NCBI GenBank assembly: GCA_025464645.1
Contig: JAODGF010000069.1
Location: 1-11,684, forward strand
Source of the DNA: Methanosarcinales archaeon
GTDB taxonomy: Archaea > Halobacteriota > Syntropharchaeia > Alkanophagales > Methanospirareceae
Direction of reading: 5' to 3'
Length of the DNA: 11,684 nt
Shown here: in pieces, positions 6,814 to 11,684 of the stretch
How the letters are laid out: each line of letters opens with the position of its first letter
How positions within the stretch are numbered: the first letter of the stretch is position 1
Translations under genes and position numbers: made by a program
The notes under the pieces: model-generated
What the model was told of the DNA's origin: nothing
Databases searched by the model: none
The model's input: only the letters and a program-made list of their open reading frames with translations

Positions 6814-6845
6814 GGACACCTTAAGAGAAAATGTGTGTCCTAAAA
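6814..6845 (-). repeat. Possible terminal end of the IS630-type element
   Basis: GGACAC (6814-6819) and GTGTCC (6835-6840) form a 6-bp inverted repeat just upstream of the transposase start. On the minus strand the outer part reads TTTTAGGACACACATTTTC, which would be a plausible left terminal repeat placed next to a TA (the usual IS630 target). The partner end was not found, so this is inference. Confidence 0.35.
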
Positions 6846-6858
6846 TATAAGTCTTTAC

Positions 6859-7377
6859 TTATGATGAGTTGTAGTTAACCATCTTTTCTATTGAAAATCC
6901 CATTCCAATGACTAAAACAACTGTCAAAATCCATCTCAATGCCATGAATTTAAATCCTAGAAATTGTATTTCTACTAATTCTTGAGGAAGTTTTAGACAA
7001 GCCCATGCACTTAGAAAAATAATGATGTTAGAAATTCTTGCTCCCTTTTTGATTAAAGATGCAGCAATAGGAAAAGCAATATAAAGGGGTCCTGTTGGAA
7101 GTGAACCAAGAAAAACTGAGATTAATGCTCCTTTTATCCCTGCGTGTTTTCCTAAATATTTGATCACTATTTCTTTTGAAATCCAAACACTGAATAATCC
7201 CATCAAAATCATAACAGCAGGCAAAATCAAAAGCATCTCAAGAAAGTAAGTTGTTGAATACCCAATAATCTTATCTTTGCTTTGCGGGAAATAAAATAAC
7301 ATCGCTGTAAACACCAATATTACTATTAATACAATTCCATAACTTTTCATTAATCTTTTTTTATTCTCTTTGTTCAT
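6859..7377 (-). CDS. Half-size permease B, ArsP_1/DUF318-like
   Basis: A 172-residue integral membrane protein. Hydrophobic segments at about 13-30, 44-66, 82-105, 114-131 and 143-163. It resembles one half of the ArsP_1 (DUF318) permease family, whose full-length members of about 300 residues export metalloid or metal compounds. SKEIVIKYLGKHAG (67-80) and AFPIAASLIKKGAR (101-114) match SKEIITQYLGKSSG and SFPLVASLLESGAS in the upstream gene, so the two are paired halves. The start ATG overlaps the previous stop by 4 bases (ATGA) and is preceded by a strong GGAGTGAT, indicating translational coupling. Last gene of the operon. Substrate unknown; the missing cysteines of well-known arsenic carriers leave metalloid transport unproven. 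Confidence 0.8.
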   Translation of the reverse strand: MNKENKKRLMKSYGIVLIVILVFTAMLFYFPQSKDKIIGYSTTYFLEMLLILPAVMILMGLFSVWISKEIVIKYLGKHAGIKGALISVFLGSLPTGPLYIAFPIAASLIKKGARISNIIIFLSAWACLKLPQELVEIQFLGFKFMALRWILTVVLVIGMGFSIEKMVNYNSS

Positions 7378-7865
7378 CCTAAAATCACTCCCATTATAAC
7401 AGCGATTATCAAAGCAATTATGAAACTGAAAAGATTACGCAATATCGCTATTTTTTTCCCAAGAATTTTTATTTCAAGAGGCAGAGTAACAAAACCAACC
7501 ATGGTTAATGTGGTAATAAATGCAGCGGCAATCATGACACTTGCCCCGCTTTCAAGCAATGATGCAACAAGTGGAAAGGAAACTAAAGACGGAATATGTA
7601 ATATTGCACCAACAAGTCCTGCAAAGATTACGCCACCAAAACCAGAACTTTTCCCCAGATATTGAGTAATAATCTCTTTTGACAAAAAACCCTGCATAAG
7701 TCCAATAAACAAAACTATTATCAGAATGTACGGCATCATGCCAATAAATGACTTAACTGCAATTCTTAATCCCTGCAAACTTTTTTCTTTTGACTTGAAA
7801 AAAGATACAATTAAACTAATCAATACAAAAATGTTTATTACTATGAGTGGAATGTTAATGCCCAT
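7374..7865 (-). CDS. Half-size permease A, ArsP_1/DUF318-like
   Basis: A 163-residue membrane protein from ATG 7865. A TTG at 7886 would add seven residues but lies deep inside the ABC gene; the ATG is preferred. Hydrophobic segments at about 5-22, 41-61, 76-103, 108-128 and 140-162. It carries the SKEIITQYLGKSSG (62-75) and SFPLVASLLESGAS (96-109) signatures also present in the next gene, and probably forms a heterodimer with it, each supplying half of an ArsP_1-like carrier. Its first 11 bases overlap the end of the ABC ATPase gene, and its stop overlaps the next start, so expression is coupled to the ABC exporter. Base composition is AT-rich like its neighbours. Family call is fairly sure; substrate is not. 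Confidence 0.8.
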   Translation of the reverse strand: MGINIPLIVINIFVLISLIVSFFKSKEKSLQGLRIAVKSFIGMMPYILIIVLFIGLMQGFLSKEIITQYLGKSSGFGGVIFAGLVGAILHIPSLVSFPLVASLLESGASVMIAAAFITTLTMVGFVTLPLEIKILGKKIAILRNLFSFIIALIIAVIMGVILG

Positions 7866-8541
7866 CCTGAACCCCTTTTTTCTCAATCAACCCATCCTTC
7901 AGATAAATAATCCTATCAACGTATTTCTTATGCCACTCTTCGTGTGTAACCATCAATATTGTTTGTCCTAATTCCTCGTTTAGCTTCCTGAATAACTCCA
8001 GAATATTCCTTGAAGATTCAGTGTCTAAGTTCGCACAAGGCTCATCAGCAAAAAGTATTTTTGGGTTATTTACAAGTGCTCTTGCAACTGCCACTCTCTG
8101 CTGTTCCCCTCCTGAAAGTTCTCGTTGAAGATGATGCGCTCTCTCCCCAAGACCTACTTTATCAAGCATTTCCATACCTAAATTAATGCAATCTTTTTTC
8201 TTTTTCCCCGTCATTAAAAGAGGCAAATACACATTTTCCAAAGCCGTCAATTCTCCTAAAATTGCATATTCTTGAAAAACATATCCTAATTGATTTAATC
8301 TAAATAATGTTTTTTCATTTTCAGATAATTTCAAAATATTTATCTCATCGATAAAAATTTCTCCTCCTGTTGGAGTGTCTAATAAACCTAATTGGTGAAG
8401 CAGAGTAGATTTTCCAGAACCACTTGGACCCATTAAACCTAAAAATTCCCCCTTTTTAACTTCAAAAGAAACTCCTTTTAGAGCATGAACTTCAACTATT
8501 CCCTTATGGTATATTCTTTTTAAATTTTTAACTTTTATCAT
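7855..8541 (-). CDS. ABC transporter ATP-binding protein, LolD/MacB type
   Basis: Cytoplasmic ATPase subunit, 228 residues, of the MacB/LolD/FtsE group that powers FtsX-fold permeases. Complete motif set: Walker A GPSGSGKST (38-46), Q-loop Gln90 in YVFQEY, signature ELSGGEQQRVAVARAL (141-156), Walker B ILFADEP (162-168), D-loop NLDTES, H-loop His200 in MVTHE. The tail YVDRIIYLKDGLIEKK (207-222) is the segment duplicated at 6601-6660. It begins one base after the stop of the FtsX-type permease, its obvious partner, with GGGG before the ATG, and its end overlaps the half-permease gene. Energy is used for export or a mechanical transmembrane step rather than import, as in this subfamily. Nothing missing. 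Confidence 0.96.
   Translation of the reverse strand: MIKVKNLKRIYHKGIVEVHALKGVSFEVKKGEFLGLMGPSGSGKSTLLHQLGLLDTPTGGEIFIDEINILKLSENEKTLFRLNQLGYVFQEYAILGELTALENVYLPLLMTGKKKKDCINLGMEMLDKVGLGERAHHLQRELSGGEQQRVAVARALVNNPKILFADEPCANLDTESSRNILELFRKLNEELGQTILMVTHEEWHKKYVDRIIYLKDGLIEKKGVQDGH
7895..7917. repeat. Direct repeat copy 2 (within the intact ABC ATPase gene)
   Basis: Encodes the end of the ATPase (DRIIYLKDG region) and is identical over 23 bases to 6623-6645. This copy sits in a complete gene, so it is the natural source context; the other copy is attached to a transposase remnant. Confidence 0.85.
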
Positions 8542-8542
8542 T

Positions 8543-9742
8543 TTAACCCCATATTGCCTTTAATATACTTTCTCTTGCTGTTTTCCATGAAGGAATAAAT
8601 CCCGCAATTAATGAAACAATAAGTAAACTTAATATGCTTTGGATTATCAGTGATGTTCCTATTACGGGTATAATAGTACCAACAGGAAAAGAAATAGGAT
8701 TTGTTGTTAGATAAGATAATAAAATCCACAATAAAATTGAGCCAATGATAATACCAGAGAAGCAATAGAATAATGCTTGTAGAATATAAGAACGAATTAT
8801 AACCCTCTGATCTATCCCAATAGCTTTTAAGATACCTATCTGTTTTCTTTTATAAATTGTATTAATGTAAATTATTACAAATATCACAACAACGGCTATT
8901 ATTAAACTAACAATTGTTGAAATAAGAGTGATAATCCTAAAACTTGAAACAACAACCTCAGTTATTCCAGCAGTTTTTTCTTCCCATGTTTTAATTTTTT
9001 CCTTTATGCCAAGTTCCATAAATTTCTTTTTAAATTCTTTCTCAGTTCCAAGCTCATTGAGTTTGATAAGAATTTGTGAAGCCTGATTATTCGATCCTAA
9101 AACAGATTCCATTTCCTTCTCAGTAATAAAAGCAAAACTATCCATTCCCATTTTACTTACACTAAAAATTCCCTTAAGCCGATATTCTTTAATAACCCCG
9201 TTGCTAAAAGTTACTTCAATTTTATCTCCTACTTTTACACCACCAAGATCAGCTTCATTCCCCTCTTTGTCTTCCTCACCAGTTAAGTCAAGACCCATTA
9301 TAATCTCATCAGTATCAGATTCACTTAGATATTCTCCTGAGATCATGCCTTCATGGTATTTTGTGACAACAATTTCATCTGCAGGACTTGCTGAATGAAG
9401 TGTTCCACCGATAAATTTATCTTTATGAGTAAAAGTTGCACCAACCATATAACGTGGCGCAGTTCCAAGAACACCAGGCAGACTGTTTATCTTTTTTTGG
9501 AGACTATCTACATTATCAATATAAAAATCGTCTTCTTTTGGTTCAATAAGAATATTGCCATACATGTAATCTCTTGCTTGTTGCTCAATTGTTTCTGCAA
9601 TACCTTCAACTATTGAAGGAAGAAATATAAGATTTACAAAAATCAGAGACATAATAGCAATAGTCAAAACAGTTGTTCCTATATTGCTTCTTTTTATAGA
9701 CTTACACGCTAAGAAAAATGAAACTTTAAGGTTCTTGAACAT
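8543..9742 (-). CDS. MacB/FtsX-type ABC transporter permease
   Basis: A 399-residue membrane subunit with the MacB topology: TM1 about 21-44, a large external domain about 45-265 (MacB-PCD type), then three TMs at about 268-296, 314-345 and 355-384. KRKQIGILKAIGI (298-310) is the conserved cytoplasmic coupling loop of this fold, the contact with the ATPase. Length is typical. The external domain includes an acidic, Gly-rich stretch about 155-172 (EEDKEGNEADLGG). It begins 7 bases after the CARDB protein stop and ends one base before the ATPase start, so the three form one transcript. Likely exports a lipid-linked or peptide-type substrate, or acts mechanically on the external partner; substrate unknown. 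AT-rich, with high Ile/Lys. Confidence 0.92.
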   Translation of the reverse strand: MFKNLKVSFFLACKSIKRSNIGTTVLTIAIMSLIFVNLIFLPSIVEGIAETIEQQARDYMYGNILIEPKEDDFYIDNVDSLQKKINSLPGVLGTAPRYMVGATFTHKDKFIGGTLHSASPADEIVVTKYHEGMISGEYLSESDTDEIIMGLDLTGEEDKEGNEADLGGVKVGDKIEVTFSNGVIKEYRLKGIFSVSKMGMDSFAFITEKEMESVLGSNNQASQILIKLNELGTEKEFKKKFMELGIKEKIKTWEEKTAGITEVVVSSFRIITLISTIVSLIIAVVVIFVIIYINTIYKRKQIGILKAIGIDQRVIIRSYILQALFYCFSGIIIGSILLWILLSYLTTNPISFPVGTIIPVIGTSLIIQSILSLLIVSLIAGFIPSWKTARESILKAIWG

Positions 9743-9749
9743 AGCTCAG

Positions 9750-10973
9750 TTACCCCACGATTTTTTTCTTTCGTTTAAAGTAGCGATGAATTCCCAGACA
9801 AGATAGAATTGCTGTAATAGCTACAATAGCGCCTATGATTATATTTCTATTCCCTTCAAGTAAATAACTCACTACATTTTTATTATCTCTTACAATTAAA
9901 TTCATCTTTTCTGTAATTGTATGCTCTCCCGAATCATCTTTATAGCTAATTTGAAGATGATACTCAAAGCTGCCACTCGCGCTAGGTATCAATGTGAATA
10001 CTGCCGGACTATCGTCATCCGGCTCTATTTTACCTAAAAACGCTTCTTTTACGCCTGAAAAGGGTAGATCTATTATGGTTGCCTTGACGGACTTCGCATC
10101 ACCATCTCCTGCATTTTCAATGCGAACGAGGAGTGTAAAATCCTCTTCTTGCTTTACATTCAATGGATCGGTCTTTATATTAGATATACTCAACTCTGCT
10201 ATTCCTATAACTTCAATACCAGCACTCTCGCTCTGTTCCTTCTCTTCATCGCTCAATCCATTGTATGTTATGTTAATTGGAATCGTAATCATTCCGGTAG
10301 GTGTATTCTCACTCGATTTGAAGTTTAACAGGATCTCATAGCTTTCTTCTGGCTCCAGACGCGCGATATAGTAGTTGCCGGGATCATTGAAATAGACAGA
10401 CTGCACTTCTCCGATTTCAACGAAGATGTCGTGTGCAGCTGTCTCACCGCAGTTCGTAAGCTTTAAAGAGAGTGTAAAATCGTCTCCCGGACGTATCTCC
10501 TCGGGAATATCCTTTTCTACCTCAAGCGATGCCTCTTTTAGCGATGTCCGTTCGTTGACTCTTACGGGGAATGGATAGCGAAGAGTCTCTCGTACAAGGC
10601 TTCCTTCAGGATGGTAAACGATGTGGATTTCTGGAAAGTAAATCCCCTCCTCTTTGGGGACATTAAAGGCGAATGTGATCGAGGTGCTGCTGCCTCCGCC
10701 GAGCATGCCCACATGTTCAAAGCTCTTATGGTCGTGCTCGAAACGCGGGGCAAAGAGGTAGATGTCTGTTATGTCCGCACTTGCATTTACTGCGGTGTTT
10801 TTTATTGTTACTGTTACTGTGCCAAGCTCTCCGGGAGTCAGAATCTCTGGCTGGATGATGTAGTCGGTGATCGTAAGCGCAGCCAAAGAGGATTGAGCGC
10901 TGGTTACGGGTGCGAAGAGCAGCAGTAGAAGAATCGCTATCAGGGTCCATTTGAATAGTTCGTTTGTTTTCAT
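9750..10973 (-). CDS. Secreted, membrane-anchored CARDB/COG1361-like surface protein
   Basis: A 407-residue exported protein. Signal peptide or N-terminal TM at 8-26 (hydrophobic run then TSAQSS). The external part about 30-365 has three beta-rich CARDB-like repeats, each opening with a pattern of the type 'xPxxxxPGexxtvtvxixNxG' (QPEILTPGELGTVTVTIKN at 41-59; EIRPGDDFTLSLKLTNCGE at 159-177; DPLNVKQEEDFTLLVRIENAG at 269-289, quoted piece EEDFTLLVRIENAGDG). A C-terminal TM about 376-395 is followed by the basic tail HRYFKRKKK, giving a type-I anchored topology. It is the first gene of the operon with the FtsX/ATPase pair and probably their extracytoplasmic partner or accessory subunit. Archaeal ABC operons often carry such proteins. 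The 5' part is less AT-rich than the downstream genes. Confidence 0.88.
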   Translation of the reverse strand: MKTNELFKWTLIAILLLLLFAPVTSAQSSLAALTITDYIIQPEILTPGELGTVTVTIKNTAVNASADITDIYLFAPRFEHDHKSFEHVGMLGGGSSTSITFAFNVPKEEGIYFPEIHIVYHPEGSLVRETLRYPFPVRVNERTSLKEASLEVEKDIPEEIRPGDDFTLSLKLTNCGETAAHDIFVEIGEVQSVYFNDPGNYYIARLEPEESYEILLNFKSSENTPTGMITIPINITYNGLSDEEKEQSESAGIEVIGIAELSISNIKTDPLNVKQEEDFTLLVRIENAGDGDAKSVKATIIDLPFSGVKEAFLGKIEPDDDSPAVFTLIPSASGSFEYHLQISYKDDSGEHTITEKMNLIVRDNKNVVSYLLEGNRNIIIGAIVAITAILSCLGIHRYFKRKKKIVG

Positions 10974-11006
10974 AAATTATACTTTTATATTAGGATATAG
11001 ATATGA

Positions 11007-11040
11007 TTTATACTCAAGAAACAACCTATAAAGGTGTTGT
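11007..11040 (-). promoter_or_regulatory. Promoter region of the five-gene transport operon
   Basis: On the minus strand, AGTATAAATC (TATAAA at 11007-11012) lies 34-39 bases before ATG 10973, the right distance for a TATA box with a very short leader; no Shine-Dalgarno is visible. A second TTTATAGG box (about 11026-11033) sits inside ACAAC...GTTGT arms (11021-11025/11036-11040), a possible operator. Bases 11041-11118 contain no recognisable feature. Confidence 0.45.
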
Positions 11041-11118
11041 GAAAAACCTTCCTTTTAGTAGGCGGTAGTGCGAACGAAGTGGCTTCATAATTATAGAAAC
11101 CTCCTTTCTTTAACCTCT

Positions 11119-11244
11119 TCAGGGAGATAATGCCCCACCATACCATACACTGAAGCCGACAAAGTGAAAAAACAGTATAGCAATCTTGATTGTTTTGTCA
11201 AAAGGTATTATCCTTTTCTCTTTTGTTGATTTTACTTCTGTCAT
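11119..11244 (-). CDS. 41-codon ORF, probable N-terminal remnant of a membrane protein
   Basis: ATG 11244 is preceded by AGAGGG and lies 15 bases after the (frameshifted) end of the exchanger gene, so it is placed like the next gene of that transcript. The product starts with a charged stretch (TEVKSTKEKR) and continues into IKIAILFFHFVGFSVWYGGA, which looks like the first transmembrane helix of a larger membrane protein, then stops at once (LSP-stop). Reading past the stop in other frames gives no membrane continuation. Either a truncated gene or a true small membrane protein; truncation is favoured given the decayed neighbour. No family recognised. Confidence 0.4.
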   Translation of the reverse strand: MTEVKSTKEKRIIPFDKTIKIAILFFHFVGFSVWYGGALSP

Positions 11245-11259
11245 TTTCTAAGCCCTCTT

Positions 11260-11684
11260 TTAGATATAACCTCCGACAACGAAAATCAAGTAAAGAAGGA
11301 CTAAAATTCCGCCAGTCCAGCGAGGTATCTTTTGGTCATCATAAAGAGCGAAACCACAATAACTGTACCGAAGCACAAAGGAAGATAGAATCCCAAGACC
11401 TCAGCGCCCACTGTGACAGGACTTACCAAAGCTATAATTCCGGCATTAAACAAGAAGAAGGCAAGGATAGTCATTCCAAAAACCGTATCGGAGAGTCCGA
11501 GGAGTGCAATGATGGTTTCAGAACCGGCGACCAGCATCTCGCTTCCAATGATGATAGCAACAACCGATAGGAGAGCAAACAGTGCTGTTACCCCAAATGC
11601 GAGGGCGATGGCAACCATAGCAGCTCCAATAATGGAACCCAAAGCAATGCCTGCTATTCCCTCATAGGAGCCAACAGCCCCAAC
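11260..11684 (-). pseudogene. Decayed Na+/Ca2+ exchanger-like (CaCA) gene, 5' end outside window
   Basis: Open at the right edge in frame (begins VGAVGSYEGIAGIALG before TTG 11642). It contains end-of-alpha-1-repeat-like sequence (GIALGSIIGAAMVAIALAFG), then jumps at about 11572-11583 straight to the helix before the second repeat (VVAIIIGSEMLVAGSETI, LGLSDTVFGMTILAF). The loop and helices expected between are missing. A second jump at about 11456-11468 joins TILAF to FLFNAGIIALVSP, losing the acidic alpha-2 core (family pattern ...S-x-E-E/P-E-L...) needed for cation binding. Then the frame breaks at a T-run (11330-11333): it ends at 11301, whereas the +2 frame supplies the proper last helix, IPRWTGGILVLLYLIFVVGG, ending at 11260. 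So an inactive exchanger is inferred; sequencing error could explain the frameshift but not the deletions. Confidence 0.65.

Noticed and set aside
8538..8765. Minus-strand open frame overlapping the end of the FtsX gene
   Set aside because: Overlaps the conserved final TM helix of the permease in another frame; no independent support.
11041..11118. Possible dispersed repeat or RNA gene in the spacer containing GGCGGTAGTGCGAACGAAG
   Set aside because: Only a 4-bp hairpin (GAAG-TGG-CTTC) is visible, with no tRNA-like or known RNA fold; a genome-wide copy search would be needed to claim a repeat.
11190..11570. Plus-strand open frame at the right edge
   Set aside because: Antisense to the exchanger remnant; its sequence is low-complexity-like and matches no family, whereas the minus strand gives clear exchanger segments.
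1..11684. CRISPR array, tRNA or rRNA genes, replication origin
   Set aside because: No regularly spaced repeats, cloverleaf, conserved rRNA segments or origin-type repeat clusters were seen on reading both strands.

Overview
The window looks like a chromosomal segment of a euryarchaeote, probably methanogen- or methanotroph-related (Methanomicrobia/ANME-like). Three things point there: a complete tiaS gene (agmatidine synthesis on tRNA-Ile2, an archaeal enzyme), a DUF2124 domain (a family I know mainly from methanogenic archaea), and TATA-type promoters with short or absent leaders. The placement below phylum is inference and low confidence. No rRNA, tRNA or CRISPR array was seen.

Left part (1-2400): a tyrosine recombinase open at the left edge, with two C-terminal zinc ribbons, is followed by a one-gene unit for a winged-helix/DUF2124 fusion regulator. 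A strong GC hairpin terminator follows, inside a nested set of inverted repeats.

Housekeeping core (2418-6072): a membrane site-2-type metalloprotease (minus strand) and tiaS (plus strand) are divergent from a 93-base spacer. That spacer carries a 29-base perfect palindrome touching the tiaS start codon. tiaS converges, 4 bases apart, on a pRiA4b ORF-3-like protein.

Scar zone (about 6260-6850): three broken genes lie side by side. They are the end of an Xre-type helix-turn-helix gene, the N-terminal half of a GNAT acetyltransferase, and the N-terminus of an IS630-type transposase fused in frame to the last codons of an ABC ATPase. The same ABC tail occurs intact 1.27 kb away, so 23-base identical direct repeats bracket the two permease genes.

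Transport operon (10973 down to 6859, minus strand): five tightly packed genes encode a secreted, membrane-anchored CARDB/COG1361-like protein, a MacB/FtsX-type permease, its LolD/MacB-type ATPase, and two half-size ArsP_1/DUF318-like permeases that visibly resemble each other. Gene overlaps suggest translational coupling. The likely arrangement is an ABC export or extracytoplasmic machine with its exposed partner protein, co-expressed with a split metal/metalloid-type permease; the substrate is unknown.

Right edge (11119-11684): a decayed cation/Ca2+ exchanger gene (two apparent internal deletions and a C-terminal frameshift) is followed by a 41-codon ORF that looks like the start of a membrane protein.
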